64,000 bases of DNA from Bacillus gaemokensis (GCF_001590835.1 NZ_LTAQ01000070.1:31866-95865); one strand, 5' to 3'; counted from the first letter of the stretch, positions 26,673 through 35,469 are shown. Notes: a model not told the origin generated them from the sequence alone. Numbers and translations are program-made.

Positions 26673-27077
26673 GATGATCTCCTTTCTTGTTTGCTTGTAC
26701 CAGTATATGATGGTTTTTTCTTGTTATGAAAGAAAGAGAGTTTAGTAAGAACGTTAATGCTATGATTTTTTTGTATCTAATTAAAGTGATTTTATTAGAA
26801 AATTCTGCCATAACAGTACAAGCGCTGTTCTAAAAGAGACATTTAGCATAGCATAAAGCCAATTATATGCTATTCACGGGTTTGGCAAATGAATAAAGAT
26901 GAATTGTAAAGTATTAAAACTTAAATCGTAAAACGCCATATAAAATAGCAATTGGTACATATTATTCATTTACAAATGAATGAATGTATCGCGAATCTTT
27001 GATTTTTCTTTTTAAGAGTAGAATAATATGGTGAATTATTCTACTTCTAGAACTGTAAAACATAATTAAATAGATAT
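26673..27077. other. Non-coding stretch upstream of uppP
   Basis: No credible gene. Contains two inverted repeats: ATTCATTT/AAATGAAT (26965-26982) and GTAGAATAAT/ATTATTCTAC (about 27017-27045). The uppP promoter is expected in 26690-26800. Confidence 0.4.
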
Positions 27078-27110
27078 AAAAAAGATCCCACATTAGGGGG
27101 ATCTTTTTTA
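27078..27110 (-). terminator. Terminator of the split membrane protein
   Basis: AAAAAAGATCCC / GGGATCTTTTTT with a short CACATTAGG loop; it overlaps the 3' end of the minus-strand frame. Confidence 0.85.
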
Positions 27111-27577
27111 TTGTGTTAGCCTGTGATATAGAAATTGCACTTCATTATCTGTTGTAGATAAACTAATTGATGTCTGTACTACAGCATTTATGGATATTAC
27201 TAACAAAACAAACATGAACAGTAAAAACCATTTTGGAATACTTTTTCTCTTTTTTATAAAAGATATTAAGAGAATTAAAAGTAATATAATTAAATTAAAT
27301 ATACTATTGATACATACCATTCTAAGTTTTGTTGGCTTAATTTGTTAACGACATTCCGAAAATTTTCTAAGTCCAACTTATTTTCCTTGCTTTCCTTTAT
27401 TATTGAATTAGAACTTTTATGACCAATTTTCCACGTGTAATTATTGTGTTCTTTTTTTACGCTATAATAATAGTTGGCTGCTTCTTGTTTTGAAATAATT
27501 TCTTCATTTGCTAAAGTTTTCGAACTAGGAATTAATATCCCGATAAGAAATAAAGCAATAATAAATTTACTTTTCAT
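27108..27577 (-). pseudogene. Secreted/membrane protein apparently split by a frameshift
   Basis: ATG 27577 encodes a signal peptide (MKSKFIIALFLIGILIPSSK) and a soluble part ending NLEWYVSIVYLI at 27290. A second frame beginning ATG 27320 overlaps it by 31 bases and carries two membrane helices (NLIILLLILLISF and WFLLFMFVLLVISINAVV). That ATG has no ribosome site, and the overlap contains the same hydrophobic stretch in both frames (TTTAATTTAATTA), so one protein broken by a one-base indel is the simplest reading. Two overlapping genes remain possible. No family recognised. Confidence 0.55.
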
Positions 27578-27664
27578 ATTTTAGTCTCCCAAAATGAATT
27601 ATTAAGTAACGAAATTTAAATTTTTGTTAACATAAAACCAATGTGTTATTGGAAGTAAATATGC

Positions 27665-27947
27665 TTGTTTGTAGGAGTTAAAAAGACTGGGCAAGACGGA
27701 ATCCGAGGTCATCTATGCAAAATGACAGATGGCTACGACGACGACACGAAGCCCCACACAATGTGCAGGGAACAGGAACAACATATAACTGCATCGTCAA
27801 AGATATCTTACAGGATAGAAGTGCATGTAAATCCTTCATCCTCTTTCTAAATAAGGTGTCACCCCATTATCATCGAACTAAGAAACTGACTTTTCCCCCT
27901 AACAAAAAACATCTTATAATTGATTTTTGTTTTAACAGAAGAAAATA
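27665..27947. other. GC-richer island with possible FGE-sulfatase-type C-terminal remnant
   Basis: Bases 27691-27780 are about 52% G+C by hand count, well above the surroundings. On the minus strand the sequence ending at about 27684 reads GASCRRRSHLSFC then IDDLGFRLAQSF and a stop; LGFRLA-x-S is the usual end of formylglycine-generating-enzyme-like domains. Upstream of that the frame does not hold. Two overlapping plus-strand frames (from 27665 and 27715) have no ribosome site. The identity is tentative. Confidence 0.3.
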
Positions 27948-27980
27948 AAATAATCCCAGTAGAATACTGGGATTATTTTT
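27948..27980. terminator. Bidirectional terminator
   Basis: AAATAATCCCAGT / ACTGGGATTATTT with loop AGAAT, then a T run; lies just past the 3' end of the minus-strand GIY-YIG gene. Confidence 0.88.
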
Positions 27981-27991
27981 AAAAAGGTATT

Positions 27992-28372
27992 TTATTTATA
28001 AAACACTTTATCAACATTATACTTCGCTTGGAATTCATTAATAATATATGTTTCGTAAATTTCTCTTTCTGTTGGATCTTCTACTACACATACATCAATA
28101 CGGTATACTTCATCACGATGTTCTTTAATTGGTGAAACGTTGTCTTCAAAATGTTTTTTAATACGTTGTCTTATTTTTCTTGCTTTCCCAACAAAGAGAA
28201 GCTCGTCATTAATATTATAAAACATAAAAATGCCGCCTTTATCTCTTGGGAACAAGTGGAAATCGATAAATCCATGAATCGGAGTGATTCTTGGCTCGTC
28301 TCCTTTTATTACTTGTTTACGTTCTGTAATTGTAACATCAACTTCAGGGATATTAATTTTAATCAAGTTCAT
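27992..28372 (-). CDS. GIY-YIG family nuclease-like protein
   Basis: 126 residues from ATG 28372 behind AAGAGGACGTGA. The GIY-YIG core is residues about 45-110: GGIFMFYNINDELLFVGKAR corresponds to the G-I-Y and Y-V-G-K-A strands, followed by the conserved Arg helix (RKIRQRIKKHF) and the Glu of DPTEREIYETYII. Stand-alone single-domain members are of unknown role; relatives cut DNA during repair or homing. All catalytic positions appear present. Confidence 0.88.
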   Translation of the reverse strand: MNLIKINIPEVDVTITERKQVIKGDEPRITPIHGFIDFHLFPRDKGGIFMFYNINDELLFVGKARKIRQRIKKHFEDNVSPIKEHRDEVYRIDVCVVEDPTEREIYETYIINEFQAKYNVDKVFYK

Positions 28373-28567
28373 TCACGTCCTCTTTTGGTATAAAGGTAAA
28401 TAATAGCATAAGTATGTAAGAAAAGCTATTAACATTTCGCTTATAACAGATATATATGTATATACAGCTCTTTTTCTATTGAGTTTTTACCTACGCATAA
28501 TTCCTATATATTACAATTTACTGTATAATATAAAATACAGTATGCTATTACATTTGGAGGGGACACA

Positions 28568-28825
28568 ATGCCAATCTTATTCCAAACTATCTTACCCGCA
28601 GTATGCGCTATTCTCTTATTTTTTCTCTACTGGAATACAAATAAAGAAAAACCTTTACTTATTCTAGCTTGTATTACAGGAATTTCAGCGATAGAAAGTA
28701 TGTTTCAACTTACCGCTTTGAAAGAAAACGCGTTTTACCCATATTGGGCGGGCTTAAAAGTTATCATTTTGATTAGTACAGTAGCTTTCTTATTTAAAGG
28801 CACTACTAAGCCGAAAGATATTTAG
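28568..28825 (+). CDS. Small three-helix membrane protein
   Basis: 85 residues from ATG 28568 behind TTGGAGGGGACACA. Three hydrophobic segments: ILPAVCAILLFFLYW, PLLILACITGISAI and GLKVIILISTVAFLF, short charged tail KGTTKPKDI. No recognised family. Upstream, an imperfect repeat TTTACTGTATAATATAAAATACAGTA may be promoter/operator. Confidence 0.65.
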   Translation: MPILFQTILPAVCAILLFFLYWNTNKEKPLLILACITGISAIESMFQLTALKENAFYPYWAGLKVIILISTVAFLFKGTTKPKDI

Positions 28826-28925
28826 GCCCCACTGAAAAACAACTTGATATAAGACAAAAACAAAAAAGATTAAGTAGTTATTTTTATTGAAAATTAAGGT
28901 GTTCCATAACATATTGCACGTTACA

Positions 28926-28977
28926 TAAAGGATGGATAGGACAGGGAATGTTTATACCCTCCCCTATCCATCCTTTT
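28926..28977. terminator. Strong inverted repeat (terminator)
   Basis: AAAGGATGGATAGG / CCTATCCATCCTTT with an inner GGG/CCC pair. It stands at the truncation point of the hydrolase remnant on the minus strand and about 100 bases beyond the small membrane protein on the plus strand. Confidence 0.7.
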
Positions 28978-29262
28978 GTAAATCTTTAAATTTTACAACC
29001 GCAGTTTCATGTTTATGCATAGCTTTAATGATATTACCAGCTGTTTCACCTCTCGCATGCCAGTAAAATTTATTATCGTTTTCTTTTCGCATAAGTTTCT
29101 CTGTATGGAGACACCCTACTACAATCTCCTCTTACAACATTCAAAAACTGTTCCCAAGTATCTACATATTCTTCAAAATCTTTTTCATAGTTTGTTCATC
29201 AAGTCTTTTTGTTTGATACCCCCATCAATGAGAATACTACCTTTTACTCTTTCTGGGGATTC
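28975..29262 (-). pseudogene. Alpha/beta hydrolase fragment with frameshifts
   Basis: Read on the minus strand: PERVKGSILIDGGIKQKDL, a stop, then in another frame NYEKDFEEYVDTWEQFLNVV, a stop, then KFYWHARGETAGNIIKAMHK continuing to FKDL. These are consecutive pieces of the middle of one alpha/beta hydrolase, interrupted by at least two frameshifts and missing both ends, including the nucleophile and catalytic histidine regions. Confidence 0.65.
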
Positions 29263-29292
29263 TTAAGATAATGGGTATGCAGCGCTCCCCCA

Positions 29293-29856
29293 TTATCTAC
29301 TAAATACTATAGGTATATCACTCATGCATTTCCTCCAAATCATGTGATCACACGCCTCGCCCCAATAATCCTTTAGCAAAAAATTAGGATCTCCAAATTT
29401 TTTCTTCCATATTTTCTGTGCATTAGTATAGCCACTATCCAAACAGAATTCTTTTATTCCTCTACCCAATAAGGAAAGAAAGATTGCATTTAAAAGTAAA
29501 TTCCCTATGCCACGTCTTTGATAATTCGGGAGTACAAATACAGTTCCCACCTCATACAAATTTTTTAATGTGCCATTTGTGCAAATATTAATTAATTGAC
29601 TAGATGGTCCAAATTCAATTGTTCCGATAATTTTATTACACTGTTTATCTACAGCTATCAAAAAATATCGATTTTCCCCATTGCTATCAAAGTCACATTT
29701 CAAGTACTGCTTTTTATTTTCAATTTCATTTTTTATATCGTCAACTAAATCCGATAAACCTTCTCTAGCAAACGTATCTATAATGACTGTGTGAATCAAT
29801 TGATTTAATTCTTCATAATCTTCAATGGCTGGTCTTCTTATCTCAACGTGATACAC
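29293..29856 (-). CDS. GNAT acetyltransferase
   Basis: 187 residues from ATG 29856. N-terminal RRPAIEDYEELNQLIHTVII, then the GNAT core with strand YEVGTVFVLPNYQRRGIGNLL (limited here to its Q-R-R-G-I-G acetyl-CoA loop, about 120-128) and the C-terminal W-K-K-K-F-G-D-P segment. Substrate unknown. Cytoplasmic. Confidence 0.8.
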   Translation of the reverse strand: MYHVEIRRPAIEDYEELNQLIHTVIIDTFAREGLSDLVDDIKNEIENKKQYLKCDFDSNGENRYFLIAVDKQCNKIIGTIEFGPSSQLINICTNGTLKNLYEVGTVFVLPNYQRRGIGNLLLNAIFLSLLGRGIKEFCLDSGYTNAQKIWKKKFGDPNFLLKDYWGEACDHMIWRKCMSDIPIVFSR

Positions 29857-30000
29857 TTATCGCAACTCCTTAATCCTTTAACGTTTCATGTGTAATTGTT
29901 TTGTGATATCAATTTCAAAATTACAATTAATATAACTTTTCTCCAAAATGTTCATAATCCCCTCTATAAACATAAAATTGACTATATACAATATAAAAAG

Positions 30001-30038
30001 AAAAAAAGATTAGGTAATTATTCCTAATCTTTTTTTCT
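30001..30038 (-). terminator. Terminator of the DadA-like oxidase gene
   Basis: AAAAAAAGATTAGG / CCTAATCTTTTTTT with an AATTATT-like loop, nine bases past the stop of the minus-strand gene. Confidence 0.88.
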
Positions 30039-30046
30039 TTTTATAA

Positions 30047-31162
30047 CTATTCAATCGCTCCAGCTACATCATAATGACTTAGATCCAATTCTATAGGTTG
30101 TCCCATAGCAAGTTTTGCAAGTTCGGATCCTAGATATGGACCTGCTGTTAATCCTGAAGCTCCTAGACCATTCGCAACAAGTATTCCTTCAAAGTTAGGT
30201 AATGGACCAATAACAGGTAGGAAACCTGGCGTGAATGGTCTAAAACCAACTCTCGTTTCAAGCATCGTACTATTCTCCAAACCTGGAGCGACTGATAAGG
30301 CTTTATCAAATACTTCATGTAGCCCACCAGCTGTAACTCTATAATCAAGACCTGTATCATTTTCATGTGTTGCACCTACCACTATACGACCATCTTCAAA
30401 AGTAAGAATGTACTGATCATTTGGTGGCATTACAACTGGCCAATTTTCAGTATCCGTGCTAGGCATATGCAAATGAACAATTTGTGCCTTTTGGAAAGTT
30501 ACTAGAAAATTAACGCCCAGCGGTTGTAGCAATTCGTTTGCCCAAGCTCCTGCAGTTACAATTACTTGATCCGCCTTTAATGTTTCATCATTTACTGTAA
30601 CACCCTTAACACAATTATTTTCATGAATTAAAACGGCATTTCCTATTATAAAGGTAGCTCCATGTTTTTTCGCAGCGTTTACAAGAGATTGACGAAGTGC
30701 TCGTCCATTTACTCGCGCGGCACCACTTATATGTACAGCACCAAATTCTTCAGATAATAACGGGAATAAACTTTTTGTTTCATCTGGTGATAAACGTGTA
30801 ATTTCACCAATTTCAGGAGCATCCTCACGTCGTTTATACGCACGTTCTTCCATTTGATCTAATTTCTTACTATCTGTATGTAGACTAATAGCCCCTACTC
30901 GGTTATAGCCTGTATCTGTTTCGCTATCCTCTTCTAATTGCTGAATTAAAGAGGCGTAATAACGCGCTCCACCTTTTGCGATTTTGTACCAAGCTTGATT
31001 GCGACGCTGCGAAAGCCAAGGACATACAATTCCTGCCGCCGCATCCGTTGCTTGTCCTAAATCCTGACGGTCCACTAATGTAACATGTGCTCCCGCCTTA
31101 GCAAGATGATAAGCAGTAGACGCTCCTAAAATTCCAGCTCCAACTACAATATACGATTTCAT
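30047..31162 (-). CDS. FAD-dependent amino-acid oxidase/dehydrogenase (DadA/glycine-oxidase type)
   Basis: 371 residues from ATG 31162. DAO-family features: YIVVGAGILGASTAYHLAKA (FAD dinucleotide fold, residues 4-23), the VTLVDRQD acid, AAAGIVCPWLSQRR, and the C-terminal VANGLGASGLTAGPYLG motif that closes the flavin site. Enzymes of this family oxidatively deaminate D-amino acids, glycine or sarcosine. Which amine is used cannot be told. Cytoplasmic or peripherally membrane-bound; single gene. Confidence 0.88.
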   Translation of the reverse strand: MKSYIVVGAGILGASTAYHLAKAGAHVTLVDRQDLGQATDAAAGIVCPWLSQRRNQAWYKIAKGGARYYASLIQQLEEDSETDTGYNRVGAISLHTDSKKLDQMEERAYKRREDAPEIGEITRLSPDETKSLFPLLSEEFGAVHISGAARVNGRALRQSLVNAAKKHGATFIIGNAVLIHENNCVKGVTVNDETLKADQVIVTAGAWANELLQPLGVNFLVTFQKAQIVHLHMPSTDTENWPVVMPPNDQYILTFEDGRIVVGATHENDTGLDYRVTAGGLHEVFDKALSVAPGLENSTMLETRVGFRPFTPGFLPVIGPLPNFEGILVANGLGASGLTAGPYLGSELAKLAMGQPIELDLSHYDVAGAIE

Positions 31163-31448
31163 TCAAAACACCTTTTCTTATTCATTCTTTTATGTTTTTT
31201 CTGTACAAGAGTTCCTATTTTATCTGCTGCAAGAAATTTTGCTACAAACAGCCGCTCTTATAAATTCCGAACCATATTCAGTATACGTGAAGGAAATGTT
31301 TTTTCAACTTTTTCATTCCATTAATTGTGTCATTATTATGTATTTTGATATTAAAAATCGGATTTCATAAAAAAAAATATTCTCGATTTCATATTATTAA
31401 TAAGAAAATCAAGAATATGCTTCAAATATTAAGATTATCGATACTCCT

Positions 31449-32102
31449 TTATGTCTTCTTTCTGCGGAATAAATCGATTGTTTTATATCCTTGTGAAAGG
31501 ATTTCCACCATTTGTTGTAGACGCTTTTCACGTGTTTTTTGCTGCTTCGCAGAAAATATATGGCGCGCCCAATCTTTTTGATATCCAGGTGTTAAACTTT
31601 GATAAAACTGAAGTTCAGTTGGATAATCAGCTAGCAATGCCTCAACATCCTTAATATTCTCGACATAATCAGCGACACATTGGCTAGCCGCAGACGTTTT
31701 CTTCGCTTTCTTTTTTTCACGTTTTAAACCAACAACAGTGAAAACATCATCCATACTTACCATCCGTGCGAATTTAATATCACTGTTATCTACATATCCA
31801 TCTTCTCCAACTTTCAGTGCTGGGAACATTTCGTCTCTGTGAATAAAAGTTTTATAACGCGTATTGCCTTTTTTCGGATAAGCGAAAAACAAATAACCTT
31901 TCTCAAGCAATAGTTCTTCATTAGTAATGATGAATTGTGTATGTTCTACCATCTCATCAATTGTTTCTACGAAAATAAAAATAACATCATGATCTTTAGC
32001 AATCGTAATGGTTTGTTCGGTGAAGACATCATAATCTTTTGGTTGGTTGACTACCACCATATTAGTATATTTATTAAGATTTAATTTCTCGATAATTGTC
32101 AT
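31449..32102 (-). CDS. YdeI/OmpD-associated family protein
   Basis: 217 residues from ATG 32102 behind AAGAAGGAGCCAGC. The C-terminal OmdA segment is clear: DVEALLADYPTELQFYQSL, then TPGYQKDWARHIFSAKQQKT and REKRLQQMVEILSQG, the bacteriocin-protection YdeI/OmpD family hallmark. A lysine-rich linker (KREKKKAKKTS) joins it to an N-terminal DUF-like half. Function in Bacillus unknown. Confidence 0.85.
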   Translation of the reverse strand: MTIIEKLNLNKYTNMVVVNQPKDYDVFTEQTITIAKDHDVIFIFVETIDEMVEHTQFIITNEELLLEKGYLFFAYPKKGNTRYKTFIHRDEMFPALKVGEDGYVDNSDIKFARMVSMDDVFTVVGLKREKKKAKKTSAASQCVADYVENIKDVEALLADYPTELQFYQSLTPGYQKDWARHIFSAKQQKTREKRLQQMVEILSQGYKTIDLFRRKKT

Positions 32103-32340
32103 TGCTGGCTCCTTCTTTTTTGAATTCTAGTTTTCATTATATTCATTGTTGTTTTCCTAGCATAATATTACTATAAGCAGTATCGCTAGTAAATCGTGAA
32201 AAATATGAATTGACTCATTATATAGACAAGATAACACTTTCTTTTGTTCCACTTTCTATTAAAAATAATAATACCGTTCTAAAAATCGGAAAATTCCTTA
32301 TTGTTTTAGGCTCATAAAATTCGAATCGATATTAAAAGGT

Positions 32341-32440
32341 TTATTGCTTCGGTAATTCAGTAAAACTCTGGACGAAAAACTCCCGAAACTTACTTTCCGC
32401 CACGGACATATAGCGCCCTTCAAGCCATGCGATTTGAATA
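32341..32440 (-). pseudogene. C-terminal remnant of a LysR-type regulator
   Basis: On the minus strand the frame reads IQIAWLEGRYMSVAESKFRE then FFVQSFTELPKQ and stops at 32341. This is the typical last helix of a LysR substrate-binding domain (W-x-x-x-R-Y-x-S-x-x-x-x-x-F-x-x-F). Nothing of the HTH or the rest of the gene remains nearby. The rest of 32103-32598 contains no other gene. Confidence 0.5.
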
Positions 32441-32482
32441 CTCAATATTATGAATCAGTAAAGCTAGCTGAATATATAATTT

Positions 32483-32537
32483 ATAAAAAACGTTATTCTT
32501 TCTTTACTGCTTACTAAGAAAGAATAACGTTTTTTAT
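32483..32537. terminator. Strong bidirectional terminator
   Basis: ATAAAAAACGTTATTCTTTCTT / AAGAAAGAATAACGTTTTTTAT, a 22-bp stem with loop TACTGCTTACT, about 60 bases past the FAD monooxygenase stop. Confidence 0.9.
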
Positions 32538-32598
32538 TATTTTGAAATTTTGTGATTCCTTACTACAAAAGAGTCTGATTAGTTAATAACATATTGAA

Positions 32599-34077
32599 TT
32601 ACATGTTATTTTGCATTTTTTCAATACCTAATGATACGTCTTTCTTGGTATGCGCAATCCAAGCTATATGACCATCCGGTCGAATCCAAACTGCACCTAT
32701 ATTTTCTAACTCAGAATGTTGTATTTGTCCTACAATCACTCTTATATGTGAATCAATGTTTATTTTATCTACCATATCTACATAAGAAGGATGTATCAAT
32801 AAAATGAATTTCCCATCATGCATCACTTCATAGAGTGTGTGATTGTTCTGATCTTGTGCATAAATAGAAAAATTGGGACATCTTTTTCCTAGCCATGGAT
32901 TTTTTTCCGTATTATGCATCGGTGGATACATAATTCCTAGGCCACTTACTTTTTTAGCTAAATCTCGATTCACGTCTGAGTATGTGAGTATGTGAGAAAA
33001 TAGCTCTCTTAGTGCCATTCCAGTGTTTGAAAAGTTCATCATTAATTGTTCTTGCGCTTGTGTTTCTTTTAAAAATTGTTTTCCTACAGCATGTCGTTCA
33101 ATATGGTAACTTTCTAATAGGTTTTCATATTTTTTCTGTTTAATAGCTAATCCCAATTTCCATCCTAAATTAAAAGCATCTTGTAAACCTACATTCAAAC
33201 CTTGTCCGCCTGCAGGTAAATGAATATGTGCCGCATCTCCTGCTAAGAATACACGCAAATGTTGATAAATATCTGCTAATTTGGTTGCATTTCCAAAACG
33301 AGAAAGCCAAATCGTTTCCTTAATTTGAATACGTTCACCTGTAATACGATAAACACTATCTATAAGCTCTTCTTCTGTGACAGCAATTTGTACAGGGGTA
33401 TGCTGATTTACAGGATCTACAATTGCAAAACGAAATACTCCAGGAGCAATCGGTCCCATCATTACTATCCCATGTATATTAGATGTAGAGAAAAATGGAT
33501 TATCTGGAATATCTTCTAAAATCACATCGCCCAATATAGCAGTGGCTGTAGTATCCGTTCCACTAAATGGTATATGCGATAATTCGCGTATGATGCTTCT
33601 TGCACCGTCGGCGCCTACCACATATAGAACTTCTAGTTTATATATATTTTCTCTTTGCTCTATTTCTAGTTGTACGAATGTTTCATACTGTTTTAAGTCC
33701 TTCACAGTATGCCCTCGTTTAATGTCTACACCTAATTCTAATGCACGTTCTTCTAATATTTCTTCTGTAATAGATTGCGGAATAAAAAGTGTGTAAGGAA
33801 AATCAGTAGCTAAATCTTTGAAGTTTAATCGTGTTTCTAGGACAGCAAAATGACCTGTATCTAATTGTTTTCCTCGAGATAAAAATCTATTTTCAATGCC
33901 TCTCATAGCCATCAATTCTAAGGAGCGAGGGTGTAGTGTCATTGCTCTAGAATTTCGTATACGATCCACTCTTCTTTCCAACACAACAACTTTTATACCT
34001 TGAATAGCTAATTCACATGCGGTCATTAATCCTACTGGACCACCACCAACAACTGCTACATCATAATGATTTCCCAT
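32599..34077 (-). CDS. FAD-binding aromatic-hydroxylase-type monooxygenase
   Basis: 492 residues from ATG 34077 behind AAATGGAGGGCATGAC. Group A flavin monooxygenase signatures: VAVVGGGPVGLMTACELA (residues 7-24), DG motif in VVGADGARSIIREL (about 159-172) and GDAAHIHLPAGGQGLNVGLQ (about 284-303), with a thioredoxin-like C-terminal domain. Closest in layout to PheA/TfdB-type phenol hydroxylases and rifampicin or tetracycline-type monooxygenases. It hydroxylates an aromatic substrate using NAD(P)H and O2; whether it inactivates an antibiotic cannot be said. Preceded by a long palindrome that may be a repressor site. Confidence 0.9.
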   Translation of the reverse strand: MGNHYDVAVVGGGPVGLMTACELAIQGIKVVVLERRVDRIRNSRAMTLHPRSLELMAMRGIENRFLSRGKQLDTGHFAVLETRLNFKDLATDFPYTLFIPQSITEEILEERALELGVDIKRGHTVKDLKQYETFVQLEIEQRENIYKLEVLYVVGADGARSIIRELSHIPFSGTDTTATAILGDVILEDIPDNPFFSTSNIHGIVMMGPIAPGVFRFAIVDPVNQHTPVQIAVTEEELIDSVYRITGERIQIKETIWLSRFGNATKLADIYQHLRVFLAGDAAHIHLPAGGQGLNVGLQDAFNLGWKLGLAIKQKKYENLLESYHIERHAVGKQFLKETQAQEQLMMNFSNTGMALRELFSHILTYSDVNRDLAKKVSGLGIMYPPMHNTEKNPWLGKRCPNFSIYAQDQNNHTLYEVMHDGKFILLIHPSYVDMVDKINIDSHIRVIVGQIQHSELENIGAVWIRPDGHIAWIAHTKKDVSLGIEKMQNNM

Positions 34078-34149
34078 GTCATGCCCTCCATTTATTTGAT
34101 TGATCAGGAACTAATCGTACAAAAACATGTACACATAATAGATTCCCAG

Positions 34150-34213
34150 TTAATAAATATTATGTGTTATGTATGCAAGTATACCGCATTTTTGTTTCCT
34201 AGGAAACAAAAAT
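34150..34213 (-). promoter_or_regulatory. 26-bp perfect palindrome upstream of a likely promoter of the monooxygenase gene
   Basis: Bases 34188-34213 are a perfect palindrome with half-site ATTTTTGTTTCCT. Read on the minus strand it is followed by a possible promoter, TTGCAT, 17 bases, TATTAA (about 34152-34180), about 75 bases before the monooxygenase start. The size and symmetry suit a dimeric MarR/TetR-like repressor or activator. No such regulator gene is adjacent. Confidence 0.45.
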
Positions 34214-34495
34214 TCACTTAGAATATGAAAAGTGAGATGATAAATTCGTTGTTCCCCAATGTGTTGAATTCTGATAAACAACTATGGAAGATAAAATTTT
34301 CGTTTTGGGGAACATCTAATTTCTTAGGTTGATGGATGTGTGGCGTTATCCCTATAAGGTTAAATAATTGCAAAGGGAATAATTTCGCTTCATGTTAATA
34401 ATTCACAAATCCAACTAATCACCTAATTTGTCAAGTAAGTTTTACCAAAAGGAAGATTTATGGTTTATTCATTATGGCTATAAAAATCATTGTTT
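34214..34495. other. Non-coding stretch with a spaced inverted repeat
   Basis: GTTCCCCAA (34251-34259) and TTGGGGAAC (34305-34313) form a 9-bp inverted repeat with a 45-base gap. No coding potential seen. Could be a small structured RNA or a two-site operator; nothing decides. Confidence 0.3.
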
Positions 34496-35287
34496 TTACA
34501 TTTTAATATTAAATTTATCCTGTAATATCTCTTTGTATTGTTGCTCTGTAATTAACTTTTTACTTTTTTTACCATTTATTGTTTGAGTTAGACTTTCTTT
34601 TGTTAAAGAAGCGTATCCAGAATCCGTAAGCTTCACAGTAATCGGTCCTTTGTTAAAACTGGAATTTTCATCTTCTATGACTTTTCTTTGCACTTTATTT
34701 AAAGTTGTTTCATCAATAGTACCTTCATGAAAAGCATGACATAATTTCCATTGAAGCTTTTCATCTGATTTAGAACATTTATTACCATCTCGTCTTTCTA
34801 AAACATAAGATCCTTTATCTGTATCTTTTCTTCTAACACGATATTCACCATTTATCGACTTGACAACTTCACCAGTAAATGGAACAAGAGTTAAAGGCAC
34901 CACTGAAGCAAGCCCTACCTCAATTAGATATAATGCATGATTATAATTTAAAATGACTGTAACGTGTCCTTCCTCAAGGGACCACATTTCTGCGTCTCTA
35001 TTATAGACAGTACCTAATGCTAATTGAACATCAAAACCACAATCTTTTAAAAAATAATACATAATTGAATTTAATTCATAACAAAGACCGCCGCGTGAAT
35101 TTATTAATATCTTCTCTTGTAGGTTCTCTTGAGAAATTTCTTTTGTATCACCTTTTGCAATATCCAAATTTTCAAAAGGTATTTCGTAAGCCATCGCCCT
35201 AATTATTTTATTTAAGTCTTCAAATGCAATACTCTCTTTTTCTTCAAGATTCAATCTTGAAAAGAATAGTTTCTGTAACTCCGTCAT
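34496..35287 (-). CDS. Arylamine N-acetyltransferase with Cys-His-Glu triad
   Basis: 263 residues; ATG 35287 is chosen for the AAAGGAAGTG ribosome site, rather than an in-frame start at 35338. NAT family layout with catalytic Cys69 in RGGLCYELN, His108 in EEGHVTVIL, and at the usual Asp position Glu123 in LYLIEVGLA. NATs transfer acetyl from acetyl-CoA to arylamines and hydrazines by a cysteine-linked intermediate. A B. cereus NAT isoform with a working Cys-His-Glu triad has been described, and this gene fits it. Cytoplasmic. Confidence 0.92.
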   Translation of the reverse strand: MTELQKLFFSRLNLEEKESIAFEDLNKIIRAMAYEIPFENLDIAKGDTKEISQENLQEKILINSRGGLCYELNSIMYYFLKDCGFDVQLALGTVYNRDAEMWSLEEGHVTVILNYNHALYLIEVGLASVVPLTLVPFTGEVVKSINGEYRVRRKDTDKGSYVLERRDGNKCSKSDEKLQWKLCHAFHEGTIDETTLNKVQRKVIEDENSSFNKGPITVKLTDSGYASLTKESLTQTINGKKSKKLITEQQYKEILQDKFNIKM

Positions 35288-35420
35288 ACAAAACACTTCC
35301 TTTGCTGTTTTTTTGTAACATGAATATGTCTTTTTCAAACTTGATAATTATCTAATCCCATTCTTTACTATATGCTCATTCTAAAGATCAAGTGGCTGAC
35401 AAACAATGTACATTCAACAG

Positions 35421-35445
35421 AACTGTACCAGTACAAAATGTACCA
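35421..35445 (+). promoter_or_regulatory. GTAC-rich operator-like repeats
   Basis: Two TGTACCA repeats (35424-35430, 35439-35445) 15 bases apart; the first overlaps the near-palindrome CTGTACCAGTACAA. It resembles the perfect TTGTACCGGTACAA at 48179. It sits just before the nucleosidase pseudogene and could be the leftover operator of a lost MocR-controlled gene. Confidence 0.3.
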
Positions 35446-35469
35446 ACATATTATATTAATATTAATTTA

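Noticed and set aside
27665-27948. Two overlapping plus-strand frames (61 and 77 residues)
   Set aside because: Neither has a ribosome site; the minus strand gives a better, though partial, protein match.
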